From positions 62,001 to 126,000 of the forward strand of contig CAVRUR010000014.1 of the NCBI GenBank assembly GCA_963724365.1: 64,000 nucleotides of DNA, given 5' to 3'. Below are positions 1-9,380 of the stretch, one piece after another. Positions within the stretch are counted from its first letter, which is position 1, and every line of letters starts with the position of its first letter. This DNA comes from JALORV01 sp963724365 (lineage in GTDB: Bacteria; Pseudomonadota; Gammaproteobacteria; Burkholderiales; Burkholderiaceae_F). A program made the translations under genes and the position numbers. A model generated the notes under the pieces. That model did no database searches and was not told where the DNA came from. It saw nothing but the letters and a program-made list of their open reading frames with translations.

Positions 1-1387
1 CGAGCATCGGATCGGCGACGCGCAGCCTGGCGGCCGGGTCGCAGACCGCGCCGGCCGCCGGCGCGTCCGGCGGCACGACCAACAGCGTCGCGCGGCTGGG
101 CGGCGACGAGTTCACGATCCTGCTGACCGATCTCGCCGAGCCGGGCGCGATCGAGGCGGTCGCGCAGCGCCTGCTCGAAACCATGCGCCGGCCGTTCTCG
201 TTTTCCGGACACGAACTGTTTGTCACGGCGTCGATGGGCGTGGCGACCTATCCCGTCGACGGCGGCGATGTCGACACGCTGCTGCGCAAGGCCGACATCG
301 CGATGTACGCGGTCAAGGACAGCGGCCGCAACGGCGTGATGCGCTTCTCGAGCGCGATGAACACCGCCACCGCGGAGCGCTGGCGGCTGGAGACGGCCTG
401 CACCGCGCGCTCGAGCGCGAGGAACTGGTGATGTACTACCAGCCCAAGGTCAACGTGATCGATGGCAGCATCGTCGGCGCCGAGGCCCTGATGCGCTGGA
501 AGCGCGGCGGCGAACTGGTGCCGCCGGGCGAGTTCATCACGGTGGCCGAGGAATCCGGCCTGATCGTGCCGATCACCGAGTGGGCGGTGCGCGAAGTCTG
601 CAAGCAGATGGTGGCGTGGGCCGAGGATGGCATGCCGCCGATGCCGGTGTCGATCAACATCTCGGGCCGCCACATCCAGCGCGCCAATCTGGTCGAACCG
701 GTGCAGGCGGCGCTGGCGGGTTTCCGGCTCGATGCGCGCCTGCTCGAACTCGAACTCACCGAGACGGTGCTGATGCAGAACCTCGGCCACGCGCTGCCGC
801 TGCTGCAGGCGCTCAAGGAACTCGGCGTGGCGATTTCCGTGGACGACTTCGGCACCGGCTACTCGTCGCTGTCGTACCTGAAGAAGCTGCCGATCGACAC
901 GCTGAAGATCGACCGCTCGTTCGTGCGCGAGCTCGAGACCAGCGGCGACAACGCGGCCATCGTGGCGGCCATCATCGCGATGAGCAAGAGCCTCAAGCTG
1001 CGCGTGGTGGCCGAGGGCGTCGAGACGCAGGGCCAGATGACGCGGCTGTTCGACCAGGGCTGCCAGCTGATGCAGGGATTCCTGTTCTCACCGGCGGTGC
1101 CGGGGGGCGATTTTCACGGACTGATCCGCAATGCGGCGGGGCGCCAGCACTGGCGCGTGAAGTTCGGCTCCGCGCCGTGCGGCGACTACGCCACCCGAGG
1201 CCAGCTCGACGAGCATTCGAACGGCCGTCACCACGGCACGATCGAGTCCGAGTTCGTCGGACCGCCGCGGCCGCCTGCCGAGGCGCCGCGCGAGACACTG
1301 CGGGCCGTCGTCGACAACGGCGAACACGGCGGGCAGCGCGATCGCGCGCTCAAGTGGGCGACACGCTTCGTCGGCCGCGACGGCTGA
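1..1387 (+). CDS. GGDEF-EAL domain protein (cyclic-di-GMP signalling), 5'-truncated
   Basis: The gene enters from the left edge, so its N-terminus is missing. The C-terminal half of a diguanylate cyclase domain is read first, with an intact RLGGDEF signature at 93-113. An EAL phosphodiesterase domain follows, with EALMRW near 481, DDFGTGYSSL near 841 and VVAEGVE near 1004. Such proteins make or degrade c-di-GMP; with both signatures intact the net activity cannot be predicted. The two domains lie in different frames: one base appears to be missing near 398, where the usual GLHRALERE linker is broken. About 80 residues after the end of the EAL fold are unlike the family and may be a frameshifted tail, so the real stop could be nearer 1130. 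It converges on the response regulator at 1459. Confidence 0.88.
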   Translation, partial: EHRIGDAQPGGRVADRAGRRRVRRHDQQRRAAGRRRVHDPADRSRRAGRDRGGRAAPARNHAPAVLVFRTRTVCHGVDGRGDLSRRRRRCRHAAAQGRHRDVRGQGQRPQRRDALLERDEHRHRGALAAGDGLHRALEREELVMYYQPKVNVIDGSIVGAEALMRWKRGGELVPPGEFITVAEESGLIVPITEWAVREVCKQMVAWAEDGMPPMPVSINISGRHIQRANLVEPVQAALAGFRLDARLLELELTETVLMQNLGHALPLLQALKELGVAISVDDFGTGYSSLSYLKKLPIDTLKIDRSFVRELETSGDNAAIVAAIIAMSKSLKLRVVAEGVETQGQMTRLFDQGCQLMQGFLFSPAVPGGDFHGLIRNAAGRQHWRVKFGSAPCGDYATRGQLDEHSNGRHHGTIESEFVGPPRPPAEAPRETLRAVVDNGEHGGQRDRALKWATRFVGRDG

Positions 1388-1458
1388 TATCTGGAACGGG
1401 TCGGCTGTGCGCCGAGGGTCGGCGGCGTGCGGAGGCGGTTTCGCCAGTATCGGCGGGT

Positions 1459-2100
1459 CTACTCGACCAGGCCGTGCTTGATGGCGTAGTGCGTCAGTTC
1501 CGCGTTGTTCGACAGGCCCATTTTCTCGAGGATGCGGGCACGGTAGACGCTGACGGTCTTCGGGCTGAGGGCGAGTTCTTCGGCGATGTCGGACAGGCGC
1601 TTGCCCGACGCCATCAGCTTCAGCGTCTGGAATTCGCGGTCCGACAGTTTTTCGTGGGGCGCACCGGCATCCTCCGGCGCGTTCAGATTCTCGATCAGCG
1701 CCTGCGCGATCTCCGGCGTGACGTACTTCTTGCCGGCGATCACCATCGACAGCGCCTCGAGCAGCTTGTCGGGTGCGCTGCCCTTGTTCAGGTAGCCGAA
1801 CGCGCCGGCCCGGAATGCACGGACCGCATACTGGTCCTCCGGGTACATGCTGACCATCAGCACCTTCAGGCGCGGGTATTCCTCGCGCAGCGACTTCAGG
1901 ATCTCGATGCCGTTCTTGCCGGGCAGTCCGACGTCCATGACCAGCACGTCGGGCTCGCCGTGCTTCTTCAGTTCGGCGCGCAGTTGGCCGTAGTCCGACG
2001 CTTCGGCGACGATCTGCGCGTCGGGGTGCTCGGACAGCACCTGCACGATGCCGCGACGAACGATCGCGTGGTCGTCGACGACGATCAGCCTAACCGGCAT
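1459..2100 (-). CDS. NarL/FixJ-type response regulator
   Basis: The 213-residue protein has an N-terminal receiver domain (VVDDHAIVRRG, phospho-acceptor Asp in VMDVGLPG near residue 56, conserved Lys in YLNKGS near 105) and a C-terminal LuxR-type helix-turn-helix (LSDREFQTLKLMASG, then LSPKTVSVYRARILEKMG). It should bind DNA when phosphorylated. The start codon overlaps the end of the upstream sensor kinase gene by 11 bases (ATGCCGGTTAG), with GGAGGG just upstream, so the pair is translationally coupled and almost certainly cognate. Target genes cannot be read from this window. The reading frame is intact, unlike the GGDEF-EAL gene it converges on. Confidence 0.93.
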   Translation of the reverse strand: MPVRLIVVDDHAIVRRGIVQVLSEHPDAQIVAEASDYGQLRAELKKHGEPDVLVMDVGLPGKNGIEILKSLREEYPRLKVLMVSMYPEDQYAVRAFRAGAFGYLNKGSAPDKLLEALSMVIAGKKYVTPEIAQALIENLNAPEDAGAPHEKLSDREFQTLKLMASGKRLSDIAEELALSPKTVSVYRARILEKMGLSNNAELTHYAIKHGLVE

Positions 2101-3220
2101 CGGGACCCTCCTCGACCGACGCTGCGACGCGCTGGCGTGCGGCGGGCAGCGGCGGAATCGAGAACATCACGGTCGTGCCGCGGCCTGGCGATGACGACAC
2201 CTCGGCCCAGCCGTCGAGTCCGCGGGCGCGCTCGAGCAGGCCGCGCACGCCGAAGCCCGGCGTGACCGCAAGGCTGTCCGGCTCGAAACCGACACCGTCG
2301 TCGGCGATCTCGAGCGTGACTTCATCCTCGAGGGCAAACAGCTGCACGTGCACCGCGCGCGCGCCCGCGTGCTTGCGCACATTCGTCAGCGCTTCCTGCG
2401 CGACGCGGTAGAGCGCCGCAGCACGGTCCGGCGCGATGTCGAACTCGTCGCGATTGCTGCGGAAGTCGATCGGCAGGCCGGTGCGCTCGCCGAAGCCGCG
2501 CGCCAGCCACTCGAGCGCGGCGACCAGGCCGGCGTCGAGCACGGCCGGCCGCAGCGCGTGCTGGATGCGGTGCGTCGCCACGACGGCGGATTCGAGCAAC
2601 TGCTGGATCGCCTCCATGCGACCGCGATGCTGGGGATCGGCGCCGAGCTCGCGCGCCAGTCGCACGACTTCGAACTTCAGCGCCGTCAGGGCGCCGCCCA
2701 CGTCGTCGTGAATCTCCTGTGCGATGGCGCGTCGCTCGTCCTCCTTTGCGCGCTCCAGGTGCTGCGTCAGCGCATGCAGCTTGCGTTCGCTTTCGACCAG
2801 CGCGGCCGCGGCGCCACGGGCCTCGCGCCGTGTGCGCGCAGCGTGCAGGCTGTGCTGCAGGGCCGCTGCGACGCGGAACATCCGTGTCTTGAGCACGAAG
2901 TCGTCGGCCCCCGCGTGCAGCGAGGCCACCGCCAGTTCCTCCGACATCTCGCCCGACAGCACGATGACGGGAATGTCGGGATCGACAGCCTTGGCGACCT
3001 TGAGCGACGCAAACGAATCGAAGCGCGGCAGATTGTGATCGGTGATGACGGCGTCGATCGGGCCCTGAGCAAACGCATCGCGCATGCCGGACTCGTCTTC
3101 GACGCGCACGGCACGCGGACGCAGGCCCTCGCGCATCAGCATCGCGAGCAGCAGTTCGTAGTCGAGTTCGGAGTCTTCGACGACGATCAGGCGCGGGGCA
3201 GTCGGGTCGGACGTGGTCAC
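2090..3220 (-). CDS. Receiver-domain sensor histidine kinase (HisKA_3 type)
   Basis: Residues 8-125 form a receiver domain (LIVVEDSELDYELL, Asp in VITDHNLPRFD, Lys in FVLKTRMF). A coiled-coil segment follows, then a HisKA_3 dimerisation domain with the phosphorylated His in IAQEIHDDVGGALTALK and an HATPase_c domain (ALTNVRKHAG, DDGVGF, GFGVRGLLERARGL). There is no membrane segment, so this is a cytosolic kinase that probably takes its signal through its own receiver or a partner. I chose the GTG at 3220 because the receiver fold starts six residues later; an in-frame ATG farther upstream (3406) would run into the RNase P RNA gene. It is followed, with an 11-base overlap, by its response regulator. 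Length is about 376 residues. Confidence 0.88.
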   Translation of the reverse strand: MTTSDPTAPRLIVVEDSELDYELLLAMLMREGLRPRAVRVEDESGMRDAFAQGPIDAVITDHNLPRFDSFASLKVAKAVDPDIPVIVLSGEMSEELAVASLHAGADDFVLKTRMFRVAAALQHSLHAARTRREARGAAAALVESERKLHALTQHLERAKEDERRAIAQEIHDDVGGALTALKFEVVRLARELGADPQHRGRMEAIQQLLESAVVATHRIQHALRPAVLDAGLVAALEWLARGFGERTGLPIDFRSNRDEFDIAPDRAAALYRVAQEALTNVRKHAGARAVHVQLFALEDEVTLEIADDGVGFEPDSLAVTPGFGVRGLLERARGLDGWAEVSSSPGRGTTVMFSIPPLPAARQRVAASVEEGPDAG

Positions 3221-3339
3221 GGTGGCAGGGATTGTGGCGGATTGCGATGGGGATTGCAGGACGCTACGCGCCCGGGGCGGCCGCCGCTGCCACGAAAAGC
3301 CCCGTGCTTCCGGTTCCGGGCGATTGCTCGCACCAGCCG

Positions 3340-3366
3340 TTGAATCCGTCGGCCGCAGCCTAAAAT
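3340..3366 (+). promoter_or_regulatory. Probable rnpB promoter
   Basis: TTGAAT (3340-3345) and TAAAAT (3361-3366) are separated by 15 bases, and the expected transcription start about seven bases later matches the predicted 5' end of RNase P RNA. The spacing is short for sigma-70, so the -35 assignment is weak while the -10 is good. Confidence 0.5.
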
Positions 3367-3372
3367 GCACAC

Positions 3373-3793
3373 TGCAAAGTCCGCCGGACGATCGCGGTGT
3401 CGGCATACCGACATCGAGGAAAGTCCGGACTCCGCAGAGCGACGTAGCAGGTAACGCCTGCCCACCGCGAGGTGAGGATCAGAGCAACAGAGACGAGTCG
3501 ACCGGCTGGAGGCGCGCGTAGCGCGCCGACAAAGTCTCGTGAAGGACGGCGGCCGCAAGGTGGTTCTCCGAAGGGTGCGGCGCGCAAGCGACGCAGCCGA
3601 CGAGGCGAAGCCGAGTCGGGTGAAACGGGCAATCTCTACGTGGAGCAACACCAAATAGGCGGCCGTCGATCCTGCTCGGGGAGGCCGCGGGTAGGTGGCT
3701 CGAGCCGGCGAGCGATCGCCGGTCCAGATGAATGATCGTCACGGCGTTCGCAAGGACGCCGAACAGAATCCGGCTTACAGGCGGACTTTGCAT
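3373..3793 (+). ncRNA. rnpB: RNase P RNA (M1 RNA), bacterial type A
   Basis: This is the catalytic RNA of RNase P, which matures tRNA 5' ends. The highly conserved GAGGAAAGTCCGGACTCC lies near 3416-3433, ACAGA near 3489, and the conserved 3' block with GAACAGAATCCGGCTTACAG near 3760-3780. The ends pair as the P1 helix: CAAAGTCCGCC near 3375 against GGCGGACTTTG near 3780. The 421-nt length is somewhat larger than typical proteobacterial forms. The extra length seems to lie in GC-rich stem insertions, including a perfect GGCGCGC-GTA-GCGCGCC hairpin at 3511-3527 and a stem near 3590-3615. A terminator follows. Ends are accurate to a few bases. Confidence 0.93.
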
Positions 3794-3803
3794 TCTTTCA
3801 TGG

Positions 3804-3836
3804 TCGGCCCCGACCCCCGGGGCCGATCGATTTTCT
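3804..3836 (+). terminator. Rho-independent terminator of rnpB
   Basis: TCGGCCCC (3804-3811) and GGGGCCGA (3819-3826) form an 8-bp GC-rich stem followed by a short T-rich run (3829-3836). It lies directly after the predicted RNase P RNA 3' end. Confidence 0.75.
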
Positions 3837-4133
3837 CTATCTCCGCTCATCGCCGAAGGCTCGTATCAGACGTAGGACAGCGGAGCCATGCAATAGCCTC
3901 CGTCTATCACCAAGCGATGAGTTCGCACCGGAAGGCCCGGACGTTGCGTCATCGTGATGCCCGCTAACTCCGCGTTCGGGTCGTGCAGCGCAGGCCCACG
4001 TGCTCTGCTTTCCTGAGATTTCACTTGCAGATACAGCGCTAAGCCATTCAATTGGCGTAGTATTTCAACGTGAATCAGCGTTAGAAACGGACGCTAAGTC
4101 CTTGTTGTCATTGAAAAAATCCCTGCATTTCAC
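3837..4133. other. Intergenic region between rnpB and the dcw promoter
   Basis: No convincing gene is visible. A 61-codon minus-strand frame at 3866-4051 has no recognisable domain and no ribosome binding site. The stretch after about 4040 is clearly less GC-rich than the rest of the cluster, as expected just upstream of a strong promoter. Confidence 0.5.
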
Positions 4134-4161
4134 TTGACCTGCTGGAAAGCGGTGCGATACA
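4134..4161 (+). promoter_or_regulatory. dcw cluster promoter upstream of mraZ
   Basis: TTGACC (4134-4139) and GATACA (4156-4161) are separated by 16 bases. The -35 is strong and the -10 moderate. The element sits just before the MraZ box array, the position of the Pmra promoter in other proteobacteria, and probably drives the whole mraZ-to-ftsZ run. Confidence 0.65.
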
Positions 4162-4196
4162 GTGGCGCCCCGTGTGAAATAGTGGGAGACAGTGGG
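4162..4196 (+). promoter_or_regulatory. MraZ operator: four boxes at 10-bp spacing
   Basis: GTGGC at 4162, GTGTG at 4172, GTGGG at 4182 and GTGGG at 4192 start exactly 10 bases apart, so all lie on one face of the helix. MraZ is known to bind GTGGG-type direct repeats with 5-bp spacers upstream of its own gene and repress the dcw operon. The two proximal boxes are perfect and the two distal ones degenerate. The array covers the expected transcription start. Confidence 0.8.
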
Positions 4197-4254
4197 CTAG
4201 TTAGTGCTTGCTTCGCTAATTGGCGAAGCCGGAAGCGGCCCATGTTCAATCGAC

Positions 4255-4684
4255 GTGTTCCAGGGCGCCTCTCAACTGACGCTTGACGGCAAGGGCCGTC
4301 TGTCGATGCCTGCGCGCCACCGCGACGCGCTCGCCGCGAGCTGCGACGGACGCCTGACGCTGACGCGCCATCCCGATGGGTGCGTGCTCGTCTATCCGCG
4401 ACCCACCTGGGAAGTTCGTCGCCAGCAGATCGCCCAGCTTCCCTACTGCCGCGCGCGCGCTGCAGCGACTGCTGCTCGGCAGCGCAGTCGATATCGAACT
4501 CGACAGCGCCGGCCGCATTCTCGTGACCGCCGAACTGCGCAGCGCGGCCGGACTCGAGCGCGAGGTGATGCTGCTCGGCATGGGCGCGCACTTCGAACTG
4601 TGGGACGTAGCGCGGCTCGGTGAGCACGAGCGCCAGTCGCTGGCCAATGGCCTTCCCGACTCCGCCGCGGATTTCACGTTCTGA
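4255..4684 (+). CDS. mraZ: Transcriptional regulator and division protein MraZ (one frameshift)
   Basis: MraZ is a SpoVT/AbrB-fold ring-forming DNA-binding protein that autoregulates the dcw operon. The N-terminal half (FQGASQLTLDGKGRLSMPAR, ending RQQIAQLP) and the C-terminal half (ALQRLLLGSAVDIELDSAGR, then HFELWDVARL) carry the two repeats of the family, but they are in adjacent frames. One extra base near 4443 (CTTCCCTACTGCC) accounts for this. I chose the GTG at 4255 because the family begins MFQG; the nearby ATG at 4242 is out of frame. The corrected length of about 142 residues is normal. It is the first gene of the cluster, six bases before rsmH, and its own operator lies just upstream. 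Confidence 0.9.
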
Positions 4685-4690
4685 CGGTGA

Positions 4691-5682
4691 ATGACACCGG
4701 CCCCATCAACGGATGCCCGCGGGCACGAGGCCGTACTCGCCGTGCCGGCGGTCGCGCATGCTGGTGACCGATCCGCGCGCCACGTATGTCGACGCGACCT
4801 TCGGACGGGGCGGTCATGCACGCCTGATCCTGCAGCGGCTGGCATCGACGGGGCGTCTGATCGCGTTCGATCGCGATCCGGCGGCGGTGGCTGCGGCTGC
4901 CGACATCCGCGATCCGCGATTTCACATCGAACACACCGCCTTTTCACGCCTGGACGCGACGCTCGCGGCACTTGGCGTCACGAGCGTCCACGGCGTGCTG
5001 CTCGACATCGGCGTGTCGTCGCCGCAGATCGACGACGGCGGAACGCGGCTTCTCATGGCGCTCCGACGGTCCGCTCGACATGCGTATGGACACAACGCGC
5101 GGCGAGACGGCGGCGCAGTGGCTGGCGCGGGCATCGATCGATGAACTCACAGGAGTGATCCGCAACTATGGGGAAGAACGGTTTGCTTCATCGATTGCAA
5201 AGGCGATTGTGGCTCGCCGCGAGGCTGGGCGGCCGATTGCAACCACCGGCGACCTTGCCGCGCTCGTGGCAGGCGCGATCCCCCGCAAGAGCCGCGCGGA
5301 CGGGGCACAGCATCCGGCCACGCGGACATTTCAGGCTGTACGGATTCACGTCAATCAAGAGCTTGAGGAATTGGCGCTAGCCCTCGAACAGTCGGCGCAG
5401 GTCGCTGGCGACGGGCGGACGTCTCGTCGTCATCAGCTTTCACTCGCTCGAAGACCGCATCGTCAAGCGATTCATCGATGCGCACGCGCATCCGGACCGC
5501 GCCGCGCCGGCGTACGCGTGCGCTGCCGCTGCGCGCGAGCGAGCTGCCGGCGCCACGGCTCACCGCGCTCGCGCGGGTGCGGGCCGATGAAGACGAGGTC
5601 GCCGCCAATCCGCGGGCGCGTTCGGCCGTGATGCGCGTCGCCGAACGGACGGCCGCCGCCTGGCCGAGAGCAGCCGCGATGA
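4691..5682 (+). CDS. rsmH: 16S rRNA (cytosine1402-N4)-methyltransferase (frameshifted)
   Basis: RsmH (MraW) uses S-adenosylmethionine to methylate C1402 of 16S rRNA. GHEAVLAVPAVAHA is followed in another frame by the SAM-binding segment VDATFGRGGHARLIL, then LLDIGVSSPQIDD. DGPLDMRMD and VIRNYGEERFASSIAKAI follow in a third frame, then VVISFHSLEDRIVKRF and the C-terminal AANPRARSAVMRVAER. All family motifs are present but at least five one-base shifts break them (near 4762, 5040, 5395, 5510 and 5655). The intended stop is the TGA overlapping the ATG of ftsL at 5679. Gene order mraZ-rsmH-ftsL is canonical. Confidence 0.88.
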
Positions 5683-5987
5683 TCCGGCGCGTGCTGGTGT
5701 TCATCGCGGTGGTGCTGCTGTTCGCGTCGTCGCTCGGACTGGTCACGGCGCAGCACCGCACGCGATCGCTCTTCGTCGATCTCGAGCGTGCGCAGCAGGA
5801 GGCGAAGCAGCTCGATGTCGATTACGAGCGACTGACGATCGAACTGGCGCGGCTGTCGCAGCCGGCCGCGGTCGAGCGCGCGGCGCAGCGGCTCGGCTTC
5901 AAGGCCGCCGAGGCAGCCAGACCGTGTTACCTGAATCTGCCGCAGGCCAGCGCCACGACGCCGGTCGCGCCGGGAGCGCGCAAGTGA
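5679..5987 (+). CDS. ftsL: Cell division protein FtsL
   Basis: This 102-residue bitopic protein has a single N-terminal membrane helix (VLVFIAVVLLFASSLGLVTA, residues 4-23) and a periplasmic leucine-zipper coiled coil (LERAQQEAKQLDVDYERLTIELARL). FtsL joins FtsB and FtsQ to recruit and activate the FtsWI synthase at the septum. Size, topology and position between rsmH and ftsI fit; sequence similarity in this family is always low. The start ATG overlaps the rsmH stop (ATGA), and its own stop overlaps the GTG start of ftsI. The frame is intact. Confidence 0.87.
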   Translation: MIRRVLVFIAVVLLFASSLGLVTAQHRTRSLFVDLERAQQEAKQLDVDYERLTIELARLSQPAAVERAAQRLGFKAAEAARPCYLNLPQASATTPVAPGARK

Positions 5988-7784
5988 AGGGCAATCCGCG
6001 CAGCTCCAATGCACGCCCGGCGCGGCGCGCCGAGTCCGGTCCGCTCGCGCCGCGAGCGCGTGGCGTTCAATGCGAATCCGCTGCTGACGGTCGCGCTGCC
6101 GGCCTGGCGCTCGAAGCTGCTGCTGTTCGTGCTCTTCGTCGGCTTCGTCGCGCTCGGCGGCCGTGCGTTCTACCTGATGGGCGGCGTGACGACCGACTTC
6201 CTGCAGCGCCAGGGCGAGGCGCGCTATGCGCGCACGCTCGAGATTCCCGCCACGCGCGGCCGCGTCACCGACCGCAACGGCATCGTGCTCGCGTCGTCGG
6301 TGCCGGCGCGCGCGGTCTGGGCGATTCCCGAGGACGTCGAGGCGACGCCCGGCACAGGTCGCTGAACTCGCGCGGCTGCTGGACATGAACGCCGGCGAAG
6401 TGAAGCGGCGCCTCGAAAACGACGATCGCAGCTTCGTCTATCTGCGGCGACAGGTCGATGTCGAGGTGGCGGACCGCATCGCTGCGCTGAAGATTCCCGG
6501 CGTGCACTCGAGCCGGGAGTTCAAGCGGCACTATCCCGGAGGGTCCGACCAGCGCACATGTCGTCGGCTTCACGAATGTCGAGGACCGCGGCCAGGAAGG
6601 CGATCGAACTGGCGCACGAGCGCGAGCTCGCCGGGCGCGCCGGCAGCCGCCGCGTGATCAAGGATCGCCTCGGCCGGATCGTCGAGGACGACTGGCTGCG
6701 CGAGCCGGTCGATGGCCGCGACCTCGCGCTGTCGCATCGACAGCCGGGTCCAGTACATCGCCTTTTCGGCGCTGAAGGCCGCGATCGAGAAGCACCAGGC
6801 GAAGGCGGGCGCCGCGATCGTGCTCGATGTGAAGACGGCGAAGTGCTCGCGCTCGCGAACTGGCCGAGCTACGACCCGAATGCGCGCGGCGCGCCTCTCG
6901 GGCGACGCGATCCGCAATCGCGTGCTCACCGACACGTTCGAGCCGGGCTCGACGATGAAGCCGTTCTCGGTGGCGGCGGCGCTTGAAGCTCGGCAAGGTC
7001 CGTCCCGACACGCGCATCCAGACCGCGCCGGGCAAGCTGACGATCGGCGATCGCACGATCGGCGACGCGCATGCGCACGGCCTGCTGACGGTCGAGGAGG
7101 TCGTGGCGAAGTCGAGCAATGTCGGCACCGCCAAGATCGCGCTCGACTTGCCGGCGCAGACGCTGTGGGACAGCTACACGGCGTCTCGGTTTCGGGCAGG
7201 CACCGCGCATGGGATTTCCGGGTGCGGTGGCCGGACGCCTGCGTCCGGCGAAGACCTGGCGGCCGATCGAGCAGGCGACGATCTCCTATGGACACGGCGT
7301 GTCGGTCACGCTGGTGCAGCTGGCACGCGCCTACACGGCGCTCGCGCACGACGGTGAGCTGGTGCCGCTGACGCTGACCAAGGTCGAAGGCACCGCCCCT
7401 GCGGTGCGCGTGCTGTCGCCGCAGACGGCGCGCGCGATGCGCAAGATGCTGGAAATGGCGGTCAGCGACGACGGAACGGCGCCGGCGGCGCGCATCGCCG
7501 GCTATCGCGTCGCGGGCAAGACCGGCACCGCCTACAAGCTGAAGAACGGCCAGTACGTGAAGGAGTACGTCGCGTCGTTCGTCGGCTTCGCGCCGGTCTC
7601 GGATCCGCGCGTCGTGATCGCGGTGATGATCGATGAACCGAGCGGCGGCGCCTACTACGGCGGTCAGGTGGCGGCGCCGGTGTTCGCGCAGATCGCCGGC
7701 GCGACGCTGCGCACGCTGCAGGTGGCGCCCGACGGCCCGCTCGAGGCACCGAAGCAGTTGCTGGCGCTGAGGCAGGCGCGATGA
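5984..7784 (+). CDS. ftsI: Septal peptidoglycan transpeptidase FtsI (PBP3), heavily frameshifted
   Basis: FtsI crosslinks septal peptidoglycan with FtsW. A membrane anchor (LLLFVLFVGFVALGGRAFYL) and the dimerisation domain (GRVTDRNGIVLA, then REFKRHYPGG) are followed by a transpeptidase domain with the catalytic SxxK (GSTMKPF, near 6948), SxN (KSSNVG, near 7115) and KTG (AGKTGTAYK, near 7516). Each block is in phase only for a few hundred bases; at least seven one-base shifts occur between 6020 and 7200, whereas 7200-7784 is clean. I placed the start at the GTG (5984) that overlaps the ftsL stop because most dcw genes here overlap this way; the first ATG in the membrane-helix frame is at 6009. 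It ends by ATGA overlap with murE. Confidence 0.9.
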
Positions 7785-9380
7785 CGATCGGCCGCCACCG
7801 CATCAACCGCGACGTCGCCGTGCGTGCGCGATGCGCTCGACCTGGCTGCGCCAACTGCCGCCGTCTCCGACGCAGCGTCGGGCGCGACCTGCGCCTCGAC
7901 AGTCGGACGTGCGCGCCGGCGACATCTTCCTCGCCGTGCCCGGAGGCAAGACGCGACGGCCGCCAGCTACCTCGCGCGATGCCATCGCGCGCGGCGCGGC
8001 GGCGGCACTGGTCGATGCCGATGGCTGGGACGGTGCTGCCCAGGCGATCCCGGTGCGCCGGTGCCGGGCCTGCGCGACAGCCTCGGCGCATTGGCGGCGG
8101 AGTACTACGGCCGGCCGAGCGAGCAGCTGCTGTCGGTCGGTGTGACCGGGACCAACGGCAAGACTTCGTGCAGCCAGTGGATCGCGCAGGTGCTGACGCG
8201 TGAAGGACGTCGCTGTGCGGTCATCGGCACGGTCGGCATCGGCTTTCCCGGGGCGCTGCAGGCCAGCGAACTGACGACCCCCGACCCGGTGTCGCTGCAG
8301 CGGGAAGTGCGCCACCTGCTCGACGCCGGCGCGCAGGCGCTGGCGATGGAAGTGTCGTCGATCGGACTCGCGCAGCGTCGCGTCGACGGCATGCACTTCG
8401 ACGTGGCGCTGTTCACGAACCTGACGCGCGACCACCTCGACTTCCACGGAACGATGGAGCGATACGAGGCGGCCAAGGCAATGCTGTTCGGCTGGCCCGG
8501 GCTGCGGCACGCGGTGATCAATCTCGACGATCGCGGCCGGCTGCCGCATCGCCGCGCTGGCGCGCGAGCACGGCGCTGGATGTCATCGGCTACAGCGCGC
8601 GGGGCGATGCGACCGCGCGGCCGCTGCGCGCCACGCCTGCTGGCGCGGCAAGTTCGAGCCGACGGCGGACGGACTGTCGTTCGAACTGTGTGTCGGACGG
8701 GGCGCGTGGCCCGATCGAGGTTGCGCCTGGTCGGTCACTTCAACGTCGCCAACCTGCTCGGCGTGGTCGGCGTGTCGCTCGCCTGTGGCATCCGCGCGAG
8801 GCGGCGGTGGCGGCGCTGCCGCAGCTGGTGCCGCCGCCGGGCCGCATGCAGCGGTCGACCCGACGCGCCGCAGCCGCTGGTGATCGTCGACTATGCGCAC
8901 ACGCCGGACGCACTGGCCCAGGCGCTCGACGGCGCTGCGACCCCTGGTCGATGCGCGGCAGCGGTCGCCTGTGGGTCGTGTTCGGAGCGGGCGGTGATCG
9001 TGATCCGGGCAAGCGCGCACCGATGGGCGCCGCGGCCGCGGCCGGCGCCGACGTCGTCGTCGTCACCAGCGACAACCCGCGTACCGAGGATCCGGCGCAC
9101 ATCGTCGCGCAGGTCGCCGCCGGGGCGCAGAGCGGCGCGCCAGCTGCGAGACCGAAGTCGATCGTGCGCGGGCGATCGCGCATGCCAGTCGATGCGGCCG
9201 ATCCGGCCGATGTCGTGCTGATCGCCGGCAAGGGCCACGAGGACTACCAGATCATCGGCACCGAGAAGCGGCCGTTTTCCGATCTGGAGCAGGCACGCCG
9301 CGGCTGGCAGTCGGCGCAGGCGCATGGCGCCGGCGCTCCGAAGGCGCTCGCGCTGAGGCGACGCGGGTCGGCCCGCATGA
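7781..9380 (+). CDS. murE: UDP-MurNAc-L-Ala-D-Glu:meso-diaminopimelate ligase (frameshifted)
   Basis: MurE adds meso-DAP to the cytoplasmic peptidoglycan precursor. The N-terminal domain (RAGDIFLAVPGGK), the ATP loop (GVTGTNGKTSCSQW near 8139), the central domain (AMEVSSIGLAQRRVDGM, then FTNLTRDHLDFHGTM) and the C-terminal domain (VIVDYAHTPDALAQAL, then ADVVLIAGKGHEDYQ) are all present. DNPR at 9071-9082 is the motif that marks meso-DAP rather than lysine specificity, as expected for a Gram-negative. Several one-base shifts break the frame near 7830-8060, 8530, 8690, 8790, 8850, 8950 and before the stop. Start and stop are both ATGA overlaps, with ftsI and murF. Confidence 0.9.

Noticed and set aside
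580..2265. Very long plus-strand frame across the GGDEF-EAL gene and the response regulator
   Set aside because: It is an Arg/Ala/Gly-rich shadow frame typical of high-GC DNA, antisense to a clear response regulator and out of frame with the EAL domain.
3866..4051. Small minus-strand gene upstream of mraZ
   Set aside because: The 61-codon frame has no ribosome binding site, no domain and overlaps the region expected to be promoter.
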